Shown: in pieces, positions 6,951 through 14,879 of the stretch
How the letters are laid out: every line of letters begins with the position of its first letter
How positions within the stretch are numbered: the first letter of the stretch is position 1
Source of the DNA: Streptomyces sp. NBC_00464
GTDB lineage: Bacteria > Actinomycetota > Actinomycetes > Streptomycetales > Streptomycetaceae
DNA length: 64,000 nt
Direction: 5' to 3'
NCBI RefSeq assembly: GCF_036013915.1
Contig: NZ_CP107899.1
Coordinates: 1,922,001-1,986,000, forward strand
The notes under the pieces: model-generated
Database searches by the model: none
What the model saw: the letters and a program-made list of their open reading frames with translations, nothing else
Told to the model about the DNA's origin: nothing
Position numbers and translations under genes: made by a program

Positions 6951-9434
6951 TCAGGTCACCGTCGGACTCGCACTCGCCCCCGAGGGCCCGCTCGCCGAGT
7001 CCGACGAGTCGGGCGTCGTCGCCGTGTCCGTGGGCGTCGGAGGCTCGCTGGTTTCCGTCGCCGTCTCGGTGGGCGTCGGAGGCTCGCTGGTCGGCGGCGG
7101 CGTCGTCTTCGTCGGCTTCGGTGACCCGGACGTCGTACGCGTAGGCGAAGGCTTGCTCGACGACGAACCACCCGGCGACGACGGGGTCGTCTCCGAAGCC
7201 GTCGCCCCTGGCGAAGACGCCCCGCTTCCGCCCGCCGGCACGGACTCGCTCCCCGACGGACCCGGCGTCGTCGACGACGCGGACGCGGACGCGGAACCCG
7301 ACGTCCTGGCGGACGGAGTCGTGCCGTCTGTGGGCTCCTCCGCCGGCAGCTCCTCCTCCGTGTCACCGCCCTCGGTCACCGACTGCTCGGTCGAGGCCCC
7401 CGGGTCACCCTGCGGGTCACTGTTCGAGGTGAGCCCCAGGGTCACCACCGTGCCGAGCACTCCGGCCAGCAGCACGCCCGCACCGGCGGCGACCACATTG
7501 CGCCGGGCCCCGCGCATAATCGCGAAGCGGCCGCCCCCCTGCTCGCCGGCTGCCGGCGGAGCGCTCTGCGGGGACATGACTACGGTCTCGTCCGGGTACG
7601 GCCGCGGGACCGAGACGGGGATGAGCGCCGGCAGGCCGCGCGGCGGCGACGCCAGCAGCGGGTTGGCCGGTATCTCGTCGGTCGACGTGAAACCGACCAC
7701 GGCCGGTCCGCCGGAGCGGTCCTCGACCAGCGCGAGCGCCCGGCGCCCGGCCACCGCACCGGACTTGTCGGCGAGCGCCCCGCGCATGCTGATGGACGTC
7801 TCCAACTCGGCCCTGGCCCGGTCGAGATGGCCGGTACAGAGGGCGAGCACTCCCAACTCATGGTGGAAGTACGCCTCTTCGGCGACCTCGCCCGCGATCC
7901 GGCCGGCCTCCTGGCCGATCCGCAGAGACCTCTCCCAGGCGCTCCAGTGCAGCCCGGCGGCAAAGGCGGGCGAGGCACTGCTGGCCAGCAGCACGGCGAC
8001 GCTCGTCTGACCGGCCCCGTCCCCCGGCACCAGCTGTGCCATCGCCGCGACGATCGCATCGGCCTCGGCCACCACCCGTGCGGGGGTGACGGAGGGGTGC
8101 CCGGCCCACCAGGCGTAGTGCTGAGCCACGGTCCGGGCCCGGTCGGTGGCGCCCTCGCCGTATCCGGCGGCCTCCAGCTGCGCGAGGACACCCGCGGCCA
8201 GGCGGTAGCGGGAGCCGGCCGGGGACAGCAGCCCGCAGCCGGCCAGCTCACCGAGCGCCGCATCGGCGTGGGTGTCCCCCACGAGCGCCGGCAGATGGGC
8301 CTGGTGCGGCACCTCGCCGCCGAGCGCGACGGCGAAGCGCAGGGTGTCGCGCGCGGCCTCGCTCAGCCGCGAGGCGAGCAGCGCGGCGGGGGCGGCACCC
8401 TCGCCGAGGCTGGGCAGCGCCACCTCCGCGGCCGCCGTCCCGTCGGAGACCTCGGCCGCCTGCGGCTCCCCGGCAGGGCGGTTCTCCAGGTAACCGTATT
8501 CGTCGTAAGCGGTCGGGTCGGTGCTCAGCAGGTCGAGCTGGCGCAGCAGGGCGCCCGCCTGGACGAAACGCAGCGGAAGGCCCTCGGACTCAAACCAGAG
8601 GTCGCCCGCCCAGCCGGCCTCCTCCTCGGTGAGCCTCCGCTCGACCACCCGCTCCATCAGGTCGACCGAGGCCGCGCGGTCAAGACCGCCGAGGAAGACC
8701 TCTTCGAGGTGGGAGTCGGGGCCGGGCGCGGCCACATCGGGCGTCGCGGCCAGCAGGAAGGCGCATTCGGGCGTGGCGTCGAGCAGCTCGTCCAGTGCGG
8801 CGCCGCCGAACTCCAGGTCGTCGAGGACGACGACGGCGCCGGTCGACCGCAGCTTCTCCAGCAGCAGCTCCCGGTCCGGGCGGTGCAGCGGCGCGTCGTG
8901 GACGGCCTCGAAGAGTCCGTGGAGAAGGTCGGTGACGGTGCGCTTGTGGCCGTTGAGCCGGACGACTCCGTCGGGTGCGAGTTCCGCACAGTCCGCGGCG
9001 ACGACGTTCAGCAGGGCAGTTCGGCCGGAACCGGCCGGTCCGGTGAGCCGTACGGAGCGGCCGCGGGCCAGCAGGCGCATCAGTCGCCGGCGTTCGTCCT
9101 CGCGCCGCAGCAGGGGGATCTGCAGGACGGGCGGCCCGGGCGGCACGGGGGGCGCCGTGGCCCGCTCCCGTTCGGCCCGCTCCGCGGGGGTGCGCCGGAC
9201 GGGTGCGGCGGGCTGCTCCCCGGGCGGGCACGGTTCGACCTCGCTGCCGTCGACCGGGTTGACGGTGAGCAGGAGGTCGCCGGCTATGAGCGGGACGATG
9301 CGCGCCTGTTGCGGTGTTTGCTGACCGAAATCAGGCGTCAGCGGATCGCGGGAAGGACGGCGTCGGCCGGCTTCCTCGGCGAAGCCGCTGCCATCGTGGC
9401 CGAACTCTTCCGGCCCCCGGTGTATCGGGTCCAT
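6951..9434 (-). CDS. Large P-loop ATPase with membrane anchor and Ser/Thr/Pro-rich tail
   Basis: The ATG at 9434, with GGGGGC upstream, gives 827 residues. In order: a charged N-terminus, an AAA/NACHT-like P-loop region (GPAGSGRTALL, then VVVLDDLEFGG as Walker B), a long alpha-helical region resembling TPR-type repeats, one transmembrane helix (NVVAAGAGVLLAGVLGTVV) about 190 residues from the end, and a Ser/Thr/Pro-rich tail with repeats of SEPPTPT. The layout suggests a cytoplasmic ATPase anchored once, with a probably O-glycosylated external tail. The Walker A lysine is replaced by arginine (GSGRT), which usually impairs hydrolysis. The nucleotide-binding part resembles LuxR-family/AfsR-type regulators but no DNA-binding domain is present. 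Function unknown. Confidence 0.85.
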   Translation of the reverse strand: MDPIHRGPEEFGHDGSGFAEEAGRRRPSRDPLTPDFGQQTPQQARIVPLIAGDLLLTVNPVDGSEVEPCPPGEQPAAPVRRTPAERAERERATAPPVPPGPPVLQIPLLRREDERRRLMRLLARGRSVRLTGPAGSGRTALLNVVAADCAELAPDGVVRLNGHKRTVTDLLHGLFEAVHDAPLHRPDRELLLEKLRSTGAVVVLDDLEFGGAALDELLDATPECAFLLAATPDVAAPGPDSHLEEVFLGGLDRAASVDLMERVVERRLTEEEAGWAGDLWFESEGLPLRFVQAGALLRQLDLLSTDPTAYDEYGYLENRPAGEPQAAEVSDGTAAAEVALPSLGEGAAPAALLASRLSEAARDTLRFAVALGGEVPHQAHLPALVGDTHADAALGELAGCGLLSPAGSRYRLAAGVLAQLEAAGYGEGATDRARTVAQHYAWWAGHPSVTPARVVAEADAIVAAMAQLVPGDGAGQTSVAVLLASSASPAFAAGLHWSAWERSLRIGQEAGRIAGEVAEEAYFHHELGVLALCTGHLDRARAELETSISMRGALADKSGAVAGRRALALVEDRSGGPAVVGFTSTDEIPANPLLASPPRGLPALIPVSVPRPYPDETVVMSPQSAPPAAGEQGGGRFAIMRGARRNVVAAGAGVLLAGVLGTVVTLGLTSNSDPQGDPGASTEQSVTEGGDTEEELPAEEPTDGTTPSARTSGSASASASSTTPGPSGSESVPAGGSGASSPGATASETTPSSPGGSSSSKPSPTRTTSGSPKPTKTTPPPTSEPPTPTETATETSEPPTPTDTATTPDSSDSASGPSGASASPTVT

Positions 9435-9684
9435 CGCCAAAGCCCCCAAGACGCGTCGAGCACGGTTGTCCCTCCCGGCCTCGCACGTCCAGCTGTCGCT
9501 TCCGGTCCGGTGTCCGCCAGGTGGGTCCGTCAATCGGCAGACGGCCGAACCCTAAACCTTCGCACAGTATCTACGAACATCCGGGGTGCCGCGCCGCCCC
9601 ACAGATCACGGTCTCGTGAGGATTGTGCGGCTTCGCCCCGGAGGCCGGGACGGGCGTCGACGGGCGTCCGCCGCCGGGCATCCA

Positions 9685-10008
9685 TCAGACGCGCGGCAGG
9701 GACTCCGCGGCGATTCCGCCCTCGATGGCCAGGATGCGGTGCAGCCGGGTGGCCACCAGCAGGCGTTGCATCTGCGGCGGTACGCCGCGGAGCACCAGCC
9801 GCCGTCCGGCGCGCCCGGCTCTGCGGTGCGCGCCCATGATGACGCCCAGCCCGGTGGCGTCCCATGAATCCAGCTCGGTCAGGTCGAGCACCAGATCGCC
9901 GACTCCGTCGTCGAGAGCCGAGTGCAGGACCGTACGGGCGTCCGCCGCGCTTCGGACATCGAGGCGGCCCCCGACGACCAGCTCGGCGTGGTCGCCCCTG
10001 ATGTGCAT
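9685..10008 (-). CDS. STAS-domain anti-sigma factor antagonist
   Basis: The ATG at 10008 with AGGGGAG upstream gives 107 residues spanning one STAS domain: ELVVGGRLDVRSAADART, then LVLDLTELDSWDATGLGVIMGAHR. In SpoIIAA/RsbV proteins the corresponding motif is D-S-S/T-G-L and its first Ser is phosphorylated by an anti-sigma kinase. Here the segment is WDATGLGV, so a threonine takes the position nearest to the usual acceptor. Family knowledge predicts control of a stress or sporulation sigma factor by partner switching, but no anti-sigma kinase or sigma factor gene is adjacent. 250 bases separate it from the ATPase start. Confidence 0.87.
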   Translation of the reverse strand: MHIRGDHAELVVGGRLDVRSAADARTVLHSALDDGVGDLVLDLTELDSWDATGLGVIMGAHRRAGRAGRRLVLRGVPPQMQRLLVATRLHRILAIEGGIAAESLPRV

Positions 10009-10122
10009 ATGCGCTCCCCTGGAAGCTCCGTGGCTTGGTCTGTCTGTCTGAAACTGTCTCTGCCCCAACTGACTGCGGCAGCGACACGGAAGTTGCCGTC
10101 TGTAAGCGAACCGATACCGAAT

Positions 10123-10138
10123 TCACTCCGTGGAGTGA
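10123..10138. promoter_or_regulatory. Palindrome upstream of STAS gene
   Basis: TCACTCC-GT-GGAGTGA is a near-perfect 16-base palindrome about 115 bases upstream of the STAS gene start, in an otherwise gene-free stretch (10009-10255). Its half-sites match those of the inverted repeat at 5952-5978. Candidate operator; a chance match cannot be excluded. Confidence 0.35.
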
Positions 10139-10255
10139 CCGAGGCCCGCCCTGGAACCCCTGCGAATCCCCTGCGGATCCGCTGGTTCCACAAGCCGGCC
10201 CCCGAAACTCCGGGCCTGATCGACGGCAGATCAGACAGCCGGGGACCGAAAACGA

Positions 10256-11104
10256 TCAGTAGGTGTAGAAGCCCTGCCCACTCTTGCGGCCGATGTCACC
10301 TGCATCGACCATCCGGCGCATCAGCTCCGGGGCGGCGAACTTCTCGTCCTGGGACTCGGTGTAGATGTTGCCGGTGGCGTGCAGCAGGATGTCGACGCCG
10401 GTCAGGTCCGCGGTGGCGAGGGGCCCCATGGCGTGGCCGAAGCCGAGCTTGCAGGCGATGTCGATGTCCTCGGCCGAGGCGACGCCCGACTCGTACAGCT
10501 TGGCGGCCTCGACGACGAGCGCCGAGATCAGCCGGGTGGTGACGAAGCCGGCCACGTCGCGGTTGACCACGATGCAGGTCTTGCCGACCGACTCGGCGAA
10601 CTCCCGCGCGGTGGCGAGGGTTTCGTCGCTGGTCTTGTAGCCGCGTACGAGCTCGCAGAGCTGCATCATCGGGACCGGCGAGAAGAAGTGCACGCCGACC
10701 ACGCGCTCCGGGCGCTCCGTCACGGCCGCGATCTTGGTGATCGGGATGGCGGAGGTGTTGGAGGCGAGCACGGCATCGTCCCGGACGATCTTGTCGAGGG
10801 CCCGGAAGATCTCGTGCTTCACCTCCAGCTTCTCGAAGACGGCCTCGACGACGATGTCCGCGTCGGCGACGGCGTCCAGGTCGGTGGTCGTGGTGATGCG
10901 GGCGAGCGCGGCCTCGGCGTCGGACTCCGCGAGCTTGCCCTTGGAGACGAACTTGTCGTAGGAGGCCTTGATGCCGTCACGGCCGCGGGTCAGGGCCGCA
11001 TCGGTGACATCACGCAGCACGACGTCCCAGCCCGCCTGGGCGGAGACCTGCGCGATACCGGACCCCATGAGTCCGGCGCCGATGACGGCGAGCTTCCTGG
11101 CCAC
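10256..11104 (-). CDS. 3-hydroxybutyryl-CoA dehydrogenase
   Basis: The GTG at 11104, with AGGGG eight bases upstream, gives 282 residues starting VARKLAVIGAGLMGSGIAQ, the Rossmann GxGxxG for NAD(P). Then come ADIVVEAVFEKLEVK, SNTSAIPITKIA, the catalytic-site region GVHFFSPVPMMQLCELV and RDVAGFVTTRLI, and a C-terminal helical domain with GFGHAMGPLATADLTG. It oxidises or reduces 3-hydroxyacyl-CoA in fatty-acid or butyrate/PHB metabolism or in acyl-CoA supply for polyketides. An ATG at 11140 would add 12 residues but its GGAG lies too close. It is monocistronic, with no thiolase or crotonase next to it. Confidence 0.93.
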   Translation of the reverse strand: MARKLAVIGAGLMGSGIAQVSAQAGWDVVLRDVTDAALTRGRDGIKASYDKFVSKGKLAESDAEAALARITTTTDLDAVADADIVVEAVFEKLEVKHEIFRALDKIVRDDAVLASNTSAIPITKIAAVTERPERVVGVHFFSPVPMMQLCELVRGYKTSDETLATAREFAESVGKTCIVVNRDVAGFVTTRLISALVVEAAKLYESGVASAEDIDIACKLGFGHAMGPLATADLTGVDILLHATGNIYTESQDEKFAAPELMRRMVDAGDIGRKSGQGFYTY

Positions 11105-11233
11105 GTTGGCACCCCTATGCTTCGGCGTTTGTTGTTCCATGCTCTCCGGCGGAGGTTAGTACCCGTGAGGGGCGCTGAGGCGGTGAAGAGATGCGCGTCA
11201 CGTCTCAAATGACGGACATCACACCGGGATGCG

Positions 11234-11875
11234 TCATTCGGCGGCGCGCCGGGCGTAGTTGAGCACCTTTTCGCCCAGCAGGTCCTCGATGTCGTCGAGC
11301 AGGACCAGGGCGTCGCGGGACACCTCTGCGGGCTTGCGGCCCGCCACCATCTCGCCGCCGATGTACGCCATGAGCGTCGCGTGCACCCAGGCGAGCTGAC
11401 CGGCCACCAGGCTCGCGGTCCGGTCCCCGGGCCCGTTCCCGCACTCCTCCTGGAGCGTTCCCTCCAGATGCTGGAGGACTTCCTGCTGGACGTGCCAGAG
11501 GCGGGCCTTGAGGCTGTCGGCCCCCTCGATGACCCGCATGAACTGCGCGTACCCCTCCATCAGGCCGACGGTGGGCGACACGCCCTCGACCTGGATGCGC
11601 AGTTCGCGCAGGACGGCGTCGGCCGCGGACTCCCCCTTGTCCCGGCCCCGGACGTACCGCGAGAGGCGGTCGACGACGCCGCGGCTGCGGTCGAGGAAGA
11701 GGTCCTCCTTCGTCGGGAAGTAGTTGTAGACCGTGTTCACCGAGACGTCGGCGGCGCGGGCGATCTCGGCGATCGTGACCGCGTCGAATCCCCGCTCCAG
11801 GAAGAGACCGGTGGCCACGTCCGAGAGGTACTGCCTGGTCTGGCGCTTCTTACGCTCCCTGAGTCCCTCAGCCAT
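11234..11875 (-). CDS. TetR-family transcriptional regulator
   Basis: 213 residues from the ATG at 11875, MAEGLRERKKRQTRQYLSD. The helix-turn-helix is clear: AVTIAEIARAADVSVNTVYNYFPTKEDLF, at about residues 35-63. The C-terminal part is a helical ligand-binding domain. It is divergent from an ABC exporter operon starting at 11957 with 81 bases between, the classical arrangement of a local repressor that is relieved by the exporter's substrate. The ligand is unknown. Frames continuing upstream of this start run into the transporter gene and are not real. Confidence 0.93.
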   Translation of the reverse strand: MAEGLRERKKRQTRQYLSDVATGLFLERGFDAVTIAEIARAADVSVNTVYNYFPTKEDLFLDRSRGVVDRLSRYVRGRDKGESAADAVLRELRIQVEGVSPTVGLMEGYAQFMRVIEGADSLKARLWHVQQEVLQHLEGTLQEECGNGPGDRTASLVAGQLAWVHATLMAYIGGEMVAGRKPAEVSRDALVLLDDIEDLLGEKVLNYARRAAE

Positions 11876-11956
11876 GGGGCCATCGTAGGACGCTCTGGGG
11901 TTCATGAATATTTGGTGTCGTTGCAATTTTTCAGTGACTCTGTTTTTGTGGTCGCT
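11876..11956. promoter_or_regulatory. Divergent TetR/ABC exporter promoter region
   Basis: This 81-base spacer is strikingly AT-rich for the window (TTGCAATTTTTC, TGTTTTTGTGG) and contains the palindrome TTCATGAA at 11901-11908 and an imperfect dyad CAGTGACTCTG at 11931-11941. It must hold both promoters and probably the TetR operator. No convincing -35/-10 pair stands out. Confidence 0.45.
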
Positions 11957-12739
11957 ATGCCAATCATCAGTACGGCCGGGCTCGCCCGGACCTTCGCCTC
12001 GAAGACCGGCCCCGTGGAGGCCGTCCGTTCCATCGACATGACGGTCGCGACCGGCGAGATCGTCGGACTCCTCGGCCCCAACGGAGCGGGCAAGACCACC
12101 ACCCTGCGCATGCTCACGACCCTGCTCGCCCCCACCGGCGGCGCTGCCACCGTCGCCGGCTGCGACCTGCTCGCCGACCCGGCGGGCGTCCGGAGGAAGT
12201 GCGGGTACGTGGCCCAGTCGGGCGGCGTCGATCCCCACATCAGCGTCCGGGAGGAGCTGGTCACCCAGGGCCGGCTCTACCGGCTCGGCAAGGCCGAGGC
12301 CGTGACCCGGGCCGCGGAACTCGCCGCCGAGCTGGGCCTGACCGAACTGCTCGACCGGAAGACGCTCACGCTCTCCGGAGGCCAGCGGCGGCGGCTCGAC
12401 ATCGCGATGGGCCTCACCCACCGCCCGGCCGTCCTGTTCCTCGACGAGCCGACCACGGGGCTCGACCCGGGCAGCCGCACCGATCTGTGGGACCTGGTGC
12501 GCCGGCTGCGCGACACGTACGGCACGACCGTCGTGCTCACCACCCACTACCTCGACGAGGCGGACGCGCTCGCGGACCGGCTCGTCGTCGTCGACGGCGG
12601 TCTGGTCGTGGCCGAGGGCACGCCGGCCGCGCTGAAGAGCCGCTACGCGGGCTCGGCCGGCGCCTCGCTCCAGGACGCGTTTCTCGCGATCACGGGCCGT
12701 GCCCCCGCCTCCGCCGATGCCGAACCCGTCGCCGTATAG
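11957..12739 (+). CDS. ABC exporter ATP-binding protein (DrrA-like)
   Basis: 260 residues from the ATG at 11957. Walker A is GPNGAGKTTTLRM, the Q-loop region YVAQSGGVDPHIS, the signature LSGGQRRRLDIA, Walker B VLFLDEPTTGLDPGSR and the switch VLTTHYLDEADALADR. This is the daunorubicin-resistance type of ATPase, which partners an ABC-2 permease in drug or lipid export. The permease follows 22 bases downstream and a TetR gene is divergent upstream. No ribosome-binding site is obvious, so the transcript may be leaderless or a GTG a few bases earlier may be used. Confidence 0.94.
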   Translation: MPIISTAGLARTFASKTGPVEAVRSIDMTVATGEIVGLLGPNGAGKTTTLRMLTTLLAPTGGAATVAGCDLLADPAGVRRKCGYVAQSGGVDPHISVREELVTQGRLYRLGKAEAVTRAAELAAELGLTELLDRKTLTLSGGQRRRLDIAMGLTHRPAVLFLDEPTTGLDPGSRTDLWDLVRRLRDTYGTTVVLTTHYLDEADALADRLVVVDGGLVVAEGTPAALKSRYAGSAGASLQDAFLAITGRAPASADAEPVAV

Positions 12740-12761
12740 CCCGACCCCTCAGAGGATTCCC

Positions 12762-13511
12762 ATGCTTCTCCACGACACCGCGCTCGTCTTCGGGCGGTAC
12801 GCCCGGCAGACCCTGCGCTCCAGGTTCCAGATCCTCTTCGGCATCCTCATGCCGCTGCTGTACCTGCTCTTCTTCGGCCCGCTGCTCACCGGCCTGCCGC
12901 TCGGTCCTGACGGTGACTCCTGGCAGGTGCTGGTCCCCGGACTGCTGCTCCAGCTCGGCCTGTTCGGCGCCTCGTTCGCCGGATTCGCCGTCATCATCGA
13001 CAAGTCGACCGGCGTCATGGAGCGGATGCGGGTCACCCCGGTCAGCCGGACGGCGCTGCTCCTGGGCCGGGCCCTGCGCGATGCGCTGCTGTTCATGTTC
13101 CAGGCGGTGCTGCTGGTGCTCGTCGCCGTACTCATGGGACTGCGCGCGCCGCTGCCCGGCGTGCTGATCGGCTTCGCGTTCGTCGGCCTGCTGACGGTCT
13201 CGCTGGCCTCGCTCTCGTACGCCCTGGCCATGAAGGTCGGCACACCGCAGGAGTTCGGGCCGGTGATCAACTCGCTCACCATGCCGGCCATGCTGCTCTC
13301 CGGCCTGATGCTGCCGATGACGCTGGGCCCCCGATGGCTGGACGTGCTGTCGCACTTCACGCCGCTGCGCTACCTGGTGGACGCGGTGCGGGACGCGTAC
13401 GTGGGCTCGTACGCCACCACGCACATGCTCTACGGGGTGCTGGTCTCCCTCGGTTTCACGGCACTCGCCGTGACAGTGGGCACACGCGTCTTCAGAAGGG
13501 CAGGGGCCTAA
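12762..13511 (+). CDS. ABC-2 type exporter permease (DrrB-like)
   Basis: 249 residues starting MLLHDTALVFGRYARQTLRS, with CAGAGGA upstream of the ATG. Six membrane segments are evident, and the family motifs are present: LFFGPLLTG, VLVPGLLLQLGLFGASF, KSTGVMERMRVTPVSR and the C-terminal LPMTLGPRWLDVLSHFTPLRYLVD. It forms the channel for the ATPase at 11957, probably exporting an amphiphilic compound. The stop lies 14 bases before the cobalamin adenosyltransferase gene, so read-through is likely. Confidence 0.93.
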   Translation: MLLHDTALVFGRYARQTLRSRFQILFGILMPLLYLLFFGPLLTGLPLGPDGDSWQVLVPGLLLQLGLFGASFAGFAVIIDKSTGVMERMRVTPVSRTALLLGRALRDALLFMFQAVLLVLVAVLMGLRAPLPGVLIGFAFVGLLTVSLASLSYALAMKVGTPQEFGPVINSLTMPAMLLSGLMLPMTLGPRWLDVLSHFTPLRYLVDAVRDAYVGSYATTHMLYGVLVSLGFTALAVTVGTRVFRRAGA

Positions 13512-13524
13512 CTAGGCTGACCGC

Positions 13525-14097
13525 ATGGTCAACCTGACACGTATCTACACCCGCACCGGCGACCAGGGCACCACCGCCCTCGGCGACATGAGCCGGACCG
13601 CCAAGACCGATCTGCGGATCTCCGCCTACGCCGACGCCAACGAGGCCAACGCGGTCCTCGGTACGGCGATCGCGCTCGGGCAGCTGAGCGAGGACGTCGT
13701 GAAGGTCCTCGTCCGCGTGCAGAACGACCTGTTCGACGTGGGCGCGGACCTGTCGACGCCGGTCGTCGAGGAGCCGAAGTACCCGCCGCTGCGGGTCGAG
13801 CAGTTCTACGTCGACAAGCTGGAGGCGGACTGCGACCACTTCCTGGAGCAGGTGGAGAAGCTCCGCAGCTTCATCCTGCCGGGCGGCACCCCGGGTGCCG
13901 CGCTGCTGCACCAGGCCTGCACGGTGGTCCGGCGCGCGGAGCGGTCCACCTGGGCGGCGCTGGAGGTGCACGGCGAGGTCATGAACCCGCTGACGGCGAC
14001 CTACCTCAACCGGCTCTCGGACCTGCTGTTCATCCTCGCCAGGGTGGCGAACAAGGAGGTCGGCGACGTGCTGTGGGTGCCGGGCGGCGAACGGTAG
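13525..14097 (+). CDS. Cob(I)yrinic acid a,c-diamide adenosyltransferase (PduO type)
   Basis: A 190-residue PduO-family ATP:cob(I)alamin adenosyltransferase that makes adenosylcobalamin, the cofactor of methylmalonyl-CoA mutase and class II ribonucleotide reductase. The N-terminal ATP-binding motif is YTRTGDQGTTALGDMSR, followed by DANEANAVLG, the helical core VQNDLFDVGADLSTP, and the C-terminal RRAERSTWAAL and LNRLSDLLFILAR motifs, all canonical. It follows the exporter operon by 14 bases but is functionally unrelated to it. A dispersed repeat follows the stop. Confidence 0.95.
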   Translation: MVNLTRIYTRTGDQGTTALGDMSRTAKTDLRISAYADANEANAVLGTAIALGQLSEDVVKVLVRVQNDLFDVGADLSTPVVEEPKYPPLRVEQFYVDKLEADCDHFLEQVEKLRSFILPGGTPGAALLHQACTVVRRAERSTWAALEVHGEVMNPLTATYLNRLSDLLFILARVANKEVGDVLWVPGGER

Positions 14098-14121
14098 ACA
14101 AGACCGTCCCCGCCGGCACCG

Positions 14122-14145
14122 TCAAGCCCGTCCGGCGATCGAGGA
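14122..14145. repeat. Fourth copy of the dispersed palindrome
   Basis: TCAAGCCCGTCCGGCGATCGAGGA matches the core of the repeats at 6744-6921, but the right arm has changed (GATCGA for GCTTGA), weakening the stem. It lies between the convergent adenosyltransferase and membrane-protein genes, the same convergent context as the other copies. Confidence 0.65.
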
Positions 14146-14151
14146 CAAGCC

Positions 14152-14727
14152 TCACCCGGGCGGGCCCGACACCCGCTTCGCCTCCCGCTCCCGCCCGGGG
14201 TCCCGCTTCGGGAACAGGCTGTAGCTCGCCGCGATCACCAGGTTGATGCCGATCACGAAGAGCATCGTCTGCTGCCACGACCGCAGCGACGCCGTGTCCC
14301 CGTCTCCCCCGACGTACCAGACCGCCGCCTGCAACAGGGCCAGCGCCGTCACCGCGGCCACCGTCCACCGCCCGGCCACGCGCCACTCGTGCGCGGCCCG
14401 CGCCATCCCGTACTTCGGCGGCCTCACCGGCGGCGGACCACCGGCGAACCGGTGCGCGACCCGGGCGTCGACCCACTTGATCGTGGAGTGCCCGAGCCCG
14501 ACCGTGAAGCCGATGTAGACCGCGGCCAGCCCGTGTTTCCAGTCCGGATCGGCGCCGTTCTTCAGGTCGACGGCCGTCACCACCAGCAGGACGACCTCCA
14601 GCAGCGGCTCGCACAGCAGCACGGCGGCTCCGAGGCGCGGCTTCCCGGCGGCGTAGCGCAGCGTGAGTCCGGCGGCCAACAACACCCAGAAGGCGATCTC
14701 GCAGAGAACGATCAGTGTGACGATCAC
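14152..14727 (-). CDS. Integral membrane protein of unknown function
   Basis: The GTG at 14727, with GAAAGGAA upstream, gives 191 residues. Four hydrophobic segments are visible: residues 1-20 (VIVTLIVLCEIAFWVLLAAG), about 30-50 (LLCEPLLEVVLLVVTAVDL), near residue 120 (TVAAVTALALLQAAVWYV) and about 150-168 (LFVIGINLVIAASYSLF). A conserved-looking GLGHSTIKWVDARVAHRF sits in the cytoplasmic middle. Similar proteins occur in Streptomyces near this two-component system, which is divergent here. I do not recognise a function; a link to the adjacent sensor kinase is possible but unproven. Confidence 0.82.
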   Translation of the reverse strand: MIVTLIVLCEIAFWVLLAAGLTLRYAAGKPRLGAAVLLCEPLLEVVLLVVTAVDLKNGADPDWKHGLAAVYIGFTVGLGHSTIKWVDARVAHRFAGGPPPVRPPKYGMARAAHEWRVAGRWTVAAVTALALLQAAVWYVGGDGDTASLRSWQQTMLFVIGINLVIAASYSLFPKRDPGREREAKRVSGPPG

Positions 14728-14879
14728 GGTCCGATTCCTTTCGCTCCCTTCCAGCCTCGCGGCACCATCGCCCCGGATCATCGGCCCCGGTGACGAAAGA
14801 CCACTGCATCCTTCGATGTAGTGGCGGCTCGCTCCCGGTACGGACGCGCTGCCGCGGGCCGGACGTGTTGGATGGGAGC

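Noticed and set aside
7030..7110. Repeated GGCGTCGGAGGCTCGCTGGT considered as a CRISPR-like or mobile repeat
   Set aside because: Only two copies, and they encode the repeated SEPPTPT peptide in the external tail of the ATPase; no spacer structure.
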